NCBI RefSeq assembly: GCF_900100375.1
Contig: NZ_FNEZ01000003.1
Span: forward strand, 468,183-532,182
Origin: Flavobacterium noncentrifugens
Lineage (GTDB): Bacteria > Bacteroidota > Bacteroidia > Flavobacteriales > Flavobacteriaceae
DNA: 64,000 nt
Direction of reading: 5' to 3'
Of this stretch, positions 44,348-52,875 are shown piece by piece. Positions within the stretch are counted from its first letter, which is position 1, and every line of letters starts with the position of its first letter. A program made the translations under genes and the position numbers. A model generated the notes under the pieces. The model did no database searches. It had not been told where the DNA came from and worked only from the letters and a program-made list of their open reading frames with translations.

Positions 44348-45547
44348 TTACGGATGATTTACAGGAAAGAAAACGGTAAAAACCGCGCCTTTCCCCGGAT
44401 TTCCATCAGCGGCGATCAAACCGTTGTGGTATTGCATGATTTTCTTGCAGATCGCAAGGCCAACACCGGTTCCGCTATATTCTTTTTTACCCTGCAGCCT
44501 TTGAAACACTTCGAAAATCTTGTCTTTATATTTTGCTTCAAAACCAATTCCGTTGTCTGTGACAACAATTTTATGGTATTTCCGGTTTTCGATTTGTGAC
44601 AATTCGTATGAAACAGAGACCTCAGGAGCAATACCTTCCTTACTGTATTTGATCGCATTGATGATAATGTTTGAAAACAACTGTTCCAAAAGCGGCGGAA
44701 TTCCATGAATCACTGGCAAATAATCAAATTTAAATTTGACGTTTTTAGTTTCAGAAATATCTTCGATTGCCGTAAATACTTGTCTGAGGATCAAATTCAG
44801 GTCGGTTTCCTTCATTTTTAAATTCTCAGAATCCATTCCGGAATAAGCAAGCAGGTCATTGATCAGGTTTTGCATGCGCTCTGCCGTTTTGCCGATATTT
44901 TCAAAATAACCTTGCGATGCTTCTTTAAGGTTTCCCGATTCCAGTTCGAGAATGCGGCCCGTAAAAATCCGGATTTTCCGAAGCGGTTCCTGCAAATCAT
45001 GCGATGCAATGTAATTGAACGAAGCCAATTCCTCGTTCTGCGATTGCAACTTGCTGTTTTTCTGCTCCAGCAACGCTTCCTTTTTTTCGAGCAATGCATT
45101 CACTTTTTCAAGATGCAAAGCCGATTCTTTTTCAGATGTAATATTTTTGGAAGTCACAGTAACCGAATCGCCTACTTTTTCTATAGCCGCAGCCAACCAG
45201 ATCGTTTGCCCATTTTCAAATACAGAAATTTCATACGTTTCGGAAATTCCGGTAGCAATCACATGAACCATCTTTTTAAAAATCCCGTTTTCAAAAATTC
45301 CTGGATAAACCTCGCGGCAGGTTTTATGGATGACATTTTCTACTTTTTTCCCGAAATTTCCCGGAACTTCAGCATTGGTAAATACGATCCTGAAATCGGT
45401 TATTGTCCCAGAATCACTTCGGATGGCCGCATAATTGGCAATTCCGTAATAGGTCGAATTGAGAATCGCAGCAAGCAGTGCCTTTGACGCATTGAGTTCG
45501 TCAGTAAGCGCTTCGATTTTGCTTTGTTCAGAAATGTTTCCAGCCAT
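44348..45547 (-). CDS. PAS sensor histidine kinase
   Basis: The 399-residue kinase has an N-terminal PAS domain at about residues 20-140. A coiled coil (LEKVNALLEKKEALLEQKNS) leads to a HisKA domain with FNYIASHDLQEPLRKI, whose His is the phosphorylation site. The HATPase_c domain has the N box (NIIINAIKYSKEG), G1 (VTDNGIGFEAKYKDKIFEVF) and G2 (GTGVGLAICKKIM). No transmembrane segment is seen, so it is a cytoplasmic sensor. The DHp motif is shared with the six-PAS kinase at 52876-56043. It is not next to a response regulator. Confidence 0.93.
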   Translation of the reverse strand: MAGNISEQSKIEALTDELNASKALLAAILNSTYYGIANYAAIRSDSGTITDFRIVFTNAEVPGNFGKKVENVIHKTCREVYPGIFENGIFKKMVHVIATGISETYEISVFENGQTIWLAAAIEKVGDSVTVTSKNITSEKESALHLEKVNALLEKKEALLEQKNSKLQSQNEELASFNYIASHDLQEPLRKIRIFTGRILELESGNLKEASQGYFENIGKTAERMQNLINDLLAYSGMDSENLKMKETDLNLILRQVFTAIEDISETKNVKFKFDYLPVIHGIPPLLEQLFSNIIINAIKYSKEGIAPEVSVSYELSQIENRKYHKIVVTDNGIGFEAKYKDKIFEVFQRLQGKKEYSGTGVGLAICKKIMQYHNGLIAADGNPGKGAVFTVFFPVNHP

Positions 45548-45624
45548 GATAGATCAAGCAATTAAGGTTGCCTAAATTTATAAAAAATACGCAATACCAT
45601 ATCGCCCTTGGTGTTAAAATAGCA

Positions 45625-48063
45625 TTAATCCTGTTTTTGCTTCCGCCCGAGGCTGACTTTTACTTTTCCGTCATCGCCGTCGGCAGCGATCAATCGAAGC
45701 ATAATGCCACGGTTTCTGCGTTTCGCAAGCTCATCGGCATCGGTAATGTCTTTGTCTTTTTTTGGATTCCGAAGCGGAACGGTGACGTAAATATTCGTTC
45801 CTTTTCCGAAAGAATACACGCCTTCGACATCCATATTTAAAATGCTCGAATTGATCTGCATCGGGCTGATCGTCACTTTTTCACCCGAAATATCAAAATC
45901 GCCTTTCAGGTTGTAAAACGAAATCGTATCAAAATCGCGAAACGGAAACGCAAATTTCCCAATGCTTTTTATAGGCGAAAACTGCAGCAATTTTACTTTT
46001 TTCAATCCAAAATCTACTTTCCCAATCATTGACTTTGGAACAACGCCGCCCTGATCGGTAATTTTTCCTGAAATGTTTGTGTTTGCCGACAAATATCCAT
46101 TCAGGTTTTTTGCCTGCAACGACTGCAGCCCGAAATTATCAAACGCATAAAAAAACTTGCTGATATTCACATTTGTAACGACCGCATTCATTTGAAACGG
46201 ATTGATTTTTCCTTGTTGCGATAACGTTCCGCTGAGCTTTAAATTTCCATCGGCATGGCGCAAACCTGCATTTTTCAATTGGATACCCGAATCATTCAAA
46301 AACAATGAAGCCGTAACATTAGTCGCATAAAACCGGTCATAAAAAAGCTTGTCTACGTTCATCGTCATATTCACATTAATGTTGTCAAACAGCTTGTTCA
46401 GGTCTTCGGTGAAATTGGCGCGCGTACTTTTTTTCTTTACAGATTTGACTTTTTTCCGCGTACTTACAAATCCCATAAATTCACCCAAATGCAATTGCGG
46501 ACTTTTAACTTTCCAGTCAACCACAATTTTTTCTGGTGCAGTATAATACAAATTCAGAAAATTCCGGATACTGCCTTCCATATTGACGATGCTTTTTCCG
46601 CTTCGCAAGTGAATGTTGCTGATCGATAAATCTTCATCCTTAAAATTCAAAATCACTGAAATGTCATTAAAATCAAGGTTTCTCGGCGCATATTTTACAT
46701 CGGCATTCTTAATTTGGATTGTGCCTTCCAGCTTGGGTTTTGCAAGTTCATAGTTCACAATATCGGCTTCATAATTGACTTTTACAACCGCTGTTCCTTT
46801 CGAAAATCCGAGCAAGTCTTTATCAATAATATTATTGAGTTTCCCGATTTCAAACTCCGATGAAAAATCACCGACGGCAATCGGCTTGTCGAAATTCAGG
46901 ATGAGAGTCTGCTGCATCAAAATCGGCATTCCGGCATAATCGCCTTTAAAATTGAAAATCTTTACAGCCGAATTTGCATCGTCAAAACCTTTATCGGCAA
47001 TATTATGATTCGTAAACTCGCCGTCAAAACTGCAATTGTCGATCATGCCGCCCGAAGTCGTCAACATGTTGTCACGGATTTTTGCCTTCACGTGAATCAA
47101 CGGATCGCCAAAATCATTAAAATCGCCAACAATGTCGCAAGTCACAAAAATCGGTTCTTTTAAATCGAATAAATCGAGGCGCGAACTGATATTTGGCGCC
47201 AATAATCTGGATGCATTTTTCCACAAAATCTTTTCATTTTTGATATGGATTTCAAAATCTGCCGATTTTTCCAATTGGAATCCGGCCGAAACCACAAAAT
47301 CCTCACCTCCTATTTCAAGCTGGTTCGGCAAAACTGCAATCGAATCTTTCGTATAAACGATATCAAATTTCCCTTCAACGATTTTGTCTTTCAAAAAACT
47401 GCCACGATCGGTACTGAAAGCCATGCTTTTCACCAGTGTATTCAGATTCAGTTTCGCATTAAATCCTTCAGGAGTATAATCGAGATCGCCGTCAAGGTCA
47501 TCAATATTAAAATGGAATAATTTCTTCTTGCTCTGGTTGTCAATCGCAAAATCTACATGATCAAGACTAAATTTTTTGAGTTCGGGCAAAGCGCCGCTTT
47601 CTCCGTTTTTTTTGGTTCCCGATTTCTTAAAAACATTGCTGTTGCTGTAACCGTTTTTATCGGTAAAAAGATCGACTGACGCATTTTTAATATCGATTTT
47701 CTTGATTTCGATAGTTCCATGCAGCAGTGCCAATGCATTTACGGCAATGTAAAAATCTTCGGCCTGCAAAAAAGTATGCTTGTGTTTTTCATAAAGGCTG
47801 TCGCGGATGGTTACATTTTTCAGGTTTAACGACAACCGCGGCAAACTCCGCAAAAACGCGGGTTCCATATCTCCAATCGTTAAACTGCCGTTGATGTTTT
47901 TATTTAGCTCCGTGGTAAGCGACTGCAACATTTCCTTTTTATGTGCATTAATGTACCACGCCATTCCGGCATAAGCGGCAAATATCAGCACGATCAATAT
48001 TCCGAAAACCTGCAAGATGCGGCGGATGACTTTTCGTATTCTGGATGTTTTTTCTGGGATCAT
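45625..48063 (-). CDS. AsmA-like protein
   Basis: The 812-residue protein has one N-terminal transmembrane helix (VFGILIVLIFAAYAGMAWYI) and then a large periplasmic part with AsmA-type features (LTTELNKNINGSLTIGDMEP, RLSLNLKNVTIRDSL, DVEGVYSFGKGTNIYVTVPL). These proteins form long beta-structures that bridge the periplasm and are linked to lipid transport to the outer membrane. A Lys-rich segment (RKKVKSVKKKSTRANF) occurs at about residues 540-560. Function is inferred from the family. Confidence 0.85.
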   Translation of the reverse strand: MIPEKTSRIRKVIRRILQVFGILIVLIFAAYAGMAWYINAHKKEMLQSLTTELNKNINGSLTIGDMEPAFLRSLPRLSLNLKNVTIRDSLYEKHKHTFLQAEDFYIAVNALALLHGTIEIKKIDIKNASVDLFTDKNGYSNSNVFKKSGTKKNGESGALPELKKFSLDHVDFAIDNQSKKKLFHFNIDDLDGDLDYTPEGFNAKLNLNTLVKSMAFSTDRGSFLKDKIVEGKFDIVYTKDSIAVLPNQLEIGGEDFVVSAGFQLEKSADFEIHIKNEKILWKNASRLLAPNISSRLDLFDLKEPIFVTCDIVGDFNDFGDPLIHVKAKIRDNMLTTSGGMIDNCSFDGEFTNHNIADKGFDDANSAVKIFNFKGDYAGMPILMQQTLILNFDKPIAVGDFSSEFEIGKLNNIIDKDLLGFSKGTAVVKVNYEADIVNYELAKPKLEGTIQIKNADVKYAPRNLDFNDISVILNFKDEDLSISNIHLRSGKSIVNMEGSIRNFLNLYYTAPEKIVVDWKVKSPQLHLGEFMGFVSTRKKVKSVKKKSTRANFTEDLNKLFDNINVNMTMNVDKLFYDRFYATNVTASLFLNDSGIQLKNAGLRHADGNLKLSGTLSQQGKINPFQMNAVVTNVNISKFFYAFDNFGLQSLQAKNLNGYLSANTNISGKITDQGGVVPKSMIGKVDFGLKKVKLLQFSPIKSIGKFAFPFRDFDTISFYNLKGDFDISGEKVTISPMQINSSILNMDVEGVYSFGKGTNIYVTVPLRNPKKDKDITDADELAKRRNRGIMLRLIAADGDDGKVKVSLGRKQKQD

Positions 48064-48210
48064 TTCAGGATTATCTGTTCCTAAGTTACGCAGAAGATTT
48101 TAAAATGGATGAAACTTTTCCCATTTCGGCAAATCATGCAACCCATGTTAAAAATCATATAATCTTTTGAAAGCATTATTGCAGAATTTTATATTTCTAA
48201 TTTTCGCATT

Positions 48211-48939
48211 ATGCCAGAAGGACCAACGATTGTCATTCTCAAAGAAGAAGTTGCAAAGTTCGACGGAAAAGAAGTCATTGCTGTGACGGGAAATACCAAA
48301 ATCGACCTCGACAGATTGCTGCATCAAAAGGCAACATTCAAAAGTTGGGGCAAACATTTCCTGATTTGCTTTGACGGATTTACGGTGCGCATTCACTTTT
48401 TATTGTTCGGAAGTTATCTGATCGATGAAACGAAATCGGCACAAATCCGGCTGGGTTTAACGTTTCCAAACGGACAATTAAATATGTATGCCTGCGGCGT
48501 AAAAATCCTCGAAGGCGACATCAACGACCATTATCACTGGAGCGAAGATGTGATGAATGAGGATTGGAATCCAAAAAAGGCAAAAGCGAAGCTCAAGGAA
48601 GTTCCAAACAAACTGGCTTGCGATGCGTTGCTCGAACAGGATATTTTTTCAGGCGTGGGCAACATCATCAAAAATGAAGTGCTGTATCGGATTTTTGTGC
48701 ATCCAAAATCGGAAATCGGGGAAATCCCAGCCAAAAAAATAACCGAAATGATTGACGAAGCCAAAAATTACAGTTTCGATTTCCTCAGATGGAAAAAGCA
48801 AAACGAACTCAAAAAGCACTGGTTAGCCCATACGAAAAAAACTTGCAAACGCTGTGATCTTCCAATAATCAAAGAATATACAGGCATTAAAAAAAGACGC
48901 AGCTTTTACTGTGAAAACTGCCAGATTTTATACCAATGA
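48211..48939 (+). CDS. Fpg/Nei family DNA glycosylase (endonuclease VIII-like)
   Basis: The 242-residue protein has the catalytic N-terminus MPEGP (Pro2 nucleophile and Glu3). A helix-two-turn-helix region follows (PNKLACDALLEQDIFSGVGN), and the C-terminal zinc finger is complete (CKRCDLPIIKEYTGIKKRRS, then CENCQ). It removes oxidised bases from DNA with AP-lyase activity. Its last bases overlap the next gene (ATGA), so the two are translationally coupled. Confidence 0.95.
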   Translation: MPEGPTIVILKEEVAKFDGKEVIAVTGNTKIDLDRLLHQKATFKSWGKHFLICFDGFTVRIHFLLFGSYLIDETKSAQIRLGLTFPNGQLNMYACGVKILEGDINDHYHWSEDVMNEDWNPKKAKAKLKEVPNKLACDALLEQDIFSGVGNIIKNEVLYRIFVHPKSEIGEIPAKKITEMIDEAKNYSFDFLRWKKQNELKKHWLAHTKKTCKRCDLPIIKEYTGIKKRRSFYCENCQILYQ

Positions 48940-49661
48940 AAAACGAAAATATCCATATCGGTTTATCGGCATTCAACAATACGTACTGGAAAAATATTTT
49001 TTATCCGGCCGATATTCCGCGTACCAAATGGTTTGATTTCTATGCAACAAAATTTAAAACTTACGAACTCAACGGTACGTTTTATAAAGCGCCAACAGTC
49101 AAAAGCCTCAAAGCCTGGCATGATAAAGTTCATGCAGATTTTTCGTTTTCGGTCAAAGCACCCAAACTCATTACACATTTTAAAAAATTCAACAATTGCG
49201 AGACGGAGATTTCCGATTTTTACAGCATTTGCCGCGAAGGTTTAAAAGAAAAACTGGCCTGCATTTTATTTCAATTGCCGCCGTCTTTTGATTACAGTCC
49301 GGAAAAACTCAAGCTCATTATCAATTCATTGGATCCGACTTTTAAAAATGTTGTGGAATTTCGAAATGCAAGCTGGTGGAAACCCGAAGTTTTTGAAGCT
49401 TTTGCAGCGAATAACATTACGTTTTGCAGCGTCAGTTACGACAAATTGCCATCCGATTTAATCGAAACAAATGCAATCGGTTATATTAGATTGCATGGCG
49501 TTCCGAAATTATTTTATTCGGAATATTCAGCAGATGAACTTCAGGAACTGCAAAACAAAATCCTTCAAAAAATCGGCTGGAAAGAAGTGTTCGTTTACTT
49601 CAACAATACGGCAAGTGAAGCCGGGATTTTAAATGCGCTTTTGATGAAAGCAATCCAATAA
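48936..49661 (+). CDS. DUF72 family protein
   Basis: The 241-residue TIM-barrel-like protein (GLSAFNNTYWKNIFYPADIP) carries DUF72 motifs: FDFYATKF-type FKTYELNGTFYKAPTVKSLK, FSFSVKAPKLITHFKKF, LFQLPPSFDYSPEKL, VEFRNASWW and YIRLHGVPKLF. The family is common in bacteria and lacks an agreed function; a nucleic-acid-metabolism link is often suggested from gene context. Here it overlaps the Nei-like glycosylase gene by 4 bp, consistent with that. Confidence 0.9.
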   Translation: MKNENIHIGLSAFNNTYWKNIFYPADIPRTKWFDFYATKFKTYELNGTFYKAPTVKSLKAWHDKVHADFSFSVKAPKLITHFKKFNNCETEISDFYSICREGLKEKLACILFQLPPSFDYSPEKLKLIINSLDPTFKNVVEFRNASWWKPEVFEAFAANNITFCSVSYDKLPSDLIETNAIGYIRLHGVPKLFYSEYSADELQELQNKILQKIGWKEVFVYFNNTASEAGILNALLMKAIQ

Positions 49662-49731
49662 CCAACTATGAAATCACGGCATTCAAACCTCAACTTCTTT
49701 TCGTAAATTCGTAGTCATTAAAAAAATCACT

Positions 49732-50748
49732 ATGGAAATCGGAATAGACAGTTTTGCTGCGGCCAATAATGACGGCTCGGCAAACAATAATATGCATGCG
49801 CTGAATGAATTGCTTGAACGCATCGAACACGCCGACAAATCAGGTTTGGATGTTTTCGGAATTGGGGAACACCACAGAAAAGAATTCCTCGATTCGGCGC
49901 CAACAATGATTCTTGCAGCAGCTGCTTCAAGGACGAAAAGAATCAAGCTTTCGAGCGCGGTCACGGTTTTAAGCGCCGCCGATCCGGTTCGGGTGTTTCA
50001 GAATTTTGCGACATTAGACCTGATTTCACAGGGACGCGCAGAAATGGTCGTTGGACGAGGTTCTTTTACCGAAGCTTTTCCGCTTTTCGGATTGAATTTG
50101 CGCGATTATGATGCGTTATTTTCAGAAAAAATCGGATTGCTTTTAAATATCCGTGACAACGAATTTGTAAACTGGTCGGGAAAATTTCGCCCGGCATTGC
50201 AAAATCAACCCATTTACCCGAGGCCTTTGCAGGAAAAATTACCAATATGGATTGGCGTTGGCGGCACACCCGAATCATTTGTACGCGCCGGTACACTTGG
50301 ATTGCCGCTGATGGTTGCCGTGATTGGTGGCGAAACACACCGCTTTCGCCCATTGGTCGATTTGTATCGCGAAGCTGGTGAAAAAGCCGGGCATGCGCCT
50401 GAAAAATTACAAGTCGGATTGCATTCACTGGGTTATGTGGCCGAAACCCGTGAAGAAGCTGTTGAAGATTTTTATCCCGGTTATGCCGAAATTTTCACTC
50501 GAATCGGCCGCGAGCGTGGCTGGCCGCCGGTAACACGCCAGCATTTTGACTCGCAAAATGGCCCGAAAGGCGCTTATTTGGTTGGAAATCCTGAAGAAGT
50601 TGCTGAGAAACTCATCCGACATAGCGAATCATTAGGTGGCATTTCAAGATTTACTTTTCAGATGGACAACGCCAAGTTATCGCATGCGCAACTGATGAAA
50701 TCCATTGAGCTTATTGGCAAGAAAGTGATGCCGTTGGTCAATTCGTAA
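49732..50748 (+). CDS. LLM class flavin-dependent oxidoreductase
   Basis: The 338-residue luciferase-like monooxygenase (MEIGIDSFAAANNDGSANNN) has GLDVFGIGEHHRKEFLDSAP, VTVLSAADPVRVFQNFATLD, GRAEMVVGRGSFTEAFPLFG and LPIWIGVGGTPESFVRAGTL, typical of the F420-independent bacterial luciferase superfamily. The substrate is unknown. A TAAATTCG element lies at 49704-49711. It is followed by a terminator and a convergent tRNA-Val gene. Confidence 0.93.
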   Translation: MEIGIDSFAAANNDGSANNNMHALNELLERIEHADKSGLDVFGIGEHHRKEFLDSAPTMILAAAASRTKRIKLSSAVTVLSAADPVRVFQNFATLDLISQGRAEMVVGRGSFTEAFPLFGLNLRDYDALFSEKIGLLLNIRDNEFVNWSGKFRPALQNQPIYPRPLQEKLPIWIGVGGTPESFVRAGTLGLPLMVAVIGGETHRFRPLVDLYREAGEKAGHAPEKLQVGLHSLGYVAETREEAVEDFYPGYAEIFTRIGRERGWPPVTRQHFDSQNGPKGAYLVGNPEEVAEKLIRHSESLGGISRFTFQMDNAKLSHAQLMKSIELIGKKVMPLVNS

Positions 50749-50749
50749 A

Positions 50750-50778
50750 AAACAAAACCCTGTACATTACAGGGTTTT
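50750..50778. terminator. Terminator between the LLM oxidoreductase gene and tRNA-Val
   Basis: AAAACCCTGTA and TACAGGGTTTT form an 11-bp stem with a 3-nt loop. On the minus strand it is followed by TTTTGTTTTTTA and serves the tRNA gene; on the plus strand it serves the oxidoreductase gene. Confidence 0.9.
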
Positions 50779-50783
50779 AATTG

Positions 50784-50858
50784 TGGGCGATACTGGGTTC
50801 GAACCAGTGACCCCTACCTTGTCGAGGTAGTACTCTGAACCAGCTGAGCTAATCGCCC
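50784..50858 (-). tRNA. tRNA-Val(GAC)
   Basis: The 75-nt gene folds as a standard cloverleaf: acceptor GGGCGAT/ATCGCCC, D arm with AGCTCAGCTGGTT, anticodon stem CTACC/GGTAG with loop TCGACAA (anticodon GAC, Val), T arm ACTGG/CCAGT with TTCGAAC. The 3' CCA is not encoded (ACA follows the acceptor). It has a consensus promoter directly upstream. Confidence 0.97.
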
Positions 50859-50866
50859 GAGTGGTG

Positions 50867-50897
50867 CAAATTTATCATTTGAGTTTGGATTTTCAAA
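50867..50897 (-). promoter_or_regulatory. tRNA-Val promoter, TTTG-N19-TAAATTTG
   Basis: TTTG (50894-50897) and TAAATTTG (50867-50874) on the minus strand with a 19-bp spacer match the Bacteroidetes consensus in full. The -7 element ends 8 bp before the tRNA 5' end, so transcription would start within a few bases of the mature tRNA. Confidence 0.85.
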
Positions 50898-50973
50898 TAA
50901 ATACTTTCTTTTTATGAAAGATAAATCCAGATTTTAAAACTCTGTTTCCTTTTTATACCTTAGAGCAATCAAA

Positions 50974-52446
50974 ATGAATCACATGAGAACAATCTTTACT
51001 CTTTTTATCGCAAGCTGCTTTTTATCAGCCTACAGCCAGAAAATTAATGTTAGTTATACTGCAGATGCATCGGCGGCACCATTCACAGGAAAAGTATTTT
51101 TATACCTGTCAAAAGACAATAAAAACCCGAAAGACAATTACGTCGGACTAGTTACATTTCCGTGTTATTCGATAGACGTCAAAAACATCAAACCCGGAGA
51201 AAGTGTACAGTTTGATGATAAAGCGGTTTCTTATCCCGTTGCGCTATCAGACCTTGAACGGGGCAAATATTACATTCAGGCAGTTTGGGACAGAAATCTC
51301 GGCGGGCGTTCGATAAGTGAAAGTGCAGGAAATATCTACAACGAAGCCACGCAATTGGAATTTACTAAAGATTTCAATAAAACATTTGCGATCAGCTGCA
51401 GCAAAATCAATGCGGATGAAGTTTTTAAAGACACGAAATTTGTAAAGGAAATGAAAGCACCATCGGCATTGCTGTCTGGGTTTTACAAGCGCACAGTTTC
51501 CGTAAACGCGGCAGTTTTATTGCCTGAAGCCTATTATTCACAACCCAATAGAAAATTTCCCGTATTGTATAAAGTAAGCGGCTTTGGAGGCGATTACCAT
51601 CATTTTTCAGGGAATGAAAACATCAAAAGCCAGCCAATCGATACGACAGCCTGCATTCAGGTGTACCTTGATGGAAGCTGCCCGCTAGGACACTCTGTAT
51701 ATGCCAACAGCGACAACAACGGACCCTGGGGTGATGCGCTGGTAAAGGAATTTATTCCGGCAATTGAAAAAAACTACCGCAGCAATGGCGCACGTTTGTT
51801 AACCGGACACAGCAGTGGCGGCTGGACAGTTTTGTGGTTGCAGACCCAATATCCTGATACATTTGCGGGCTGTTGGTCGAGTTCGCCCGATCCGGTAGAT
51901 TTCAGGAATTTCCAACAGGTCAATTTGTATGAAGACACGAATATTTTTTATGACAAGGAAGACAAATTGCGATCGGTGGCAACGGTTGCTGGCTATTTTC
52001 AATGGGCTTCAATGAAAACCATTTATCAGATGGAAAACGTGATTTATCGCGGCGAGCAAATCCATTCATTCGACGCTGTTTTTAGTGTCCGTCAGGCGGA
52101 TGGAAGCCCGCGCCGGTTGTGCAACTCGCAAACCGGAATCATCGACCGCGAAACGGTGGAACATTGGAAAAAATATGACATTTCGCTAAACCTTCGGACA
52201 AATTGGGACAAATTAAAACCTTCTCTTGACGGAAAAATCCGCATATCTATAGGCGATCAGGACAATTTCCTGCTGAATCACGCCGTGCATTTGTTGGATG
52301 ACGAAATGAAAAAGAAAAATGCAAATCTGGTATTTCAATATTATCCAGGCGATCATTTTACCGTTTCCACACCGGAATATATGAAAGCCGGAAACCAGTT
52401 TTTGCAACAGGCTTACGTAAATTTCCTAAAAAAGCAAAAGCCTTAA
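50974..52446 (+). CDS. Secreted alpha/beta-hydrolase, esterase family, with N-terminal accessory domain
   Basis: The 490-residue protein has a signal peptide (MRTIFTLFIASCFLSAYSQ after MNH). An N-terminal beta domain of about 150 residues precedes a PF00756-type esterase domain: nucleophile Ser in LTGHSSGGWTVLWL, Asp in ISIGDQDNFLL and His in YPGDHFTVST. It is larger than the esterase at 16025-16891 and only loosely related. The N-terminal domain resembles accessory beta-sandwich domains of plant-polysaccharide esterases. The substrate is unknown. A TACCTTAG element lies just upstream. Confidence 0.85.
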   Translation: MNHMRTIFTLFIASCFLSAYSQKINVSYTADASAAPFTGKVFLYLSKDNKNPKDNYVGLVTFPCYSIDVKNIKPGESVQFDDKAVSYPVALSDLERGKYYIQAVWDRNLGGRSISESAGNIYNEATQLEFTKDFNKTFAISCSKINADEVFKDTKFVKEMKAPSALLSGFYKRTVSVNAAVLLPEAYYSQPNRKFPVLYKVSGFGGDYHHFSGNENIKSQPIDTTACIQVYLDGSCPLGHSVYANSDNNGPWGDALVKEFIPAIEKNYRSNGARLLTGHSSGGWTVLWLQTQYPDTFAGCWSSSPDPVDFRNFQQVNLYEDTNIFYDKEDKLRSVATVAGYFQWASMKTIYQMENVIYRGEQIHSFDAVFSVRQADGSPRRLCNSQTGIIDRETVEHWKKYDISLNLRTNWDKLKPSLDGKIRISIGDQDNFLLNHAVHLLDDEMKKKNANLVFQYYPGDHFTVSTPEYMKAGNQFLQQAYVNFLKKQKP

Positions 52447-52498
52447 AATAATTCCACAAAGCTTTTAAAATTCGATTCGATTTTTTTATTTTTACTAC

Positions 52499-52873
52499 AT
52501 GAAGTATAGAGATATCCTATTGATTGATGATGAAGATGATTGCGAGATCTTTTTATTTGCCATACAAAAAGTGTACGGCGAAAGAAACTACACCACGCGA
52601 AACCACGCTGCAAAGGCATTGCAACAACTCGAAATGCAGCAATTGCAGCCCGACCTGATCTTCCTTGACCTCAATATGCCTGTAATGAACGGTGTGCAAT
52701 TCCTGTCGGAAATCAAAAAAAATGCCCGCCTTAAAGAAATTCCTGTAATCATACTGACTACTTCGTCACAGCCCGAACTCATGGAGCAAACCAAAGCTTT
52801 GGGCGCACATGACTTTGTCACCAAGCCCAGCGATTTCTCCGATTTTGTAAAGATATTTGAATCAATATTGTAG
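52499..52873 (+). CDS. Single-domain response regulator (CheY-like)
   Basis: The 124-residue receiver domain has the acidic pocket (LLIDDEDDCEIF), phospho-acceptor Asp57 in LIFLDLNMPVMNG, Thr/Ser in VIILTTSS and Lys in DFVTKPSDF. There is no output domain. The next gene, a large hybrid-like PAS histidine kinase, begins 2 bp after the stop, so the pair is probably one phosphorelay unit. Confidence 0.94.
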   Translation: MKYRDILLIDDEDDCEIFLFAIQKVYGERNYTTRNHAAKALQQLEMQQLQPDLIFLDLNMPVMNGVQFLSEIKKNARLKEIPVIILTTSSQPELMEQTKALGAHDFVTKPSDFSDFVKIFESIL

Positions 52874-52875
52874 TT

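Noticed and set aside
44870..45487. Plus-strand frame of 205 codons inside the histidine kinase
   Set aside because: Antisense to HisKA/PAS coding sequence; Phe-rich product typical of reverse frames.
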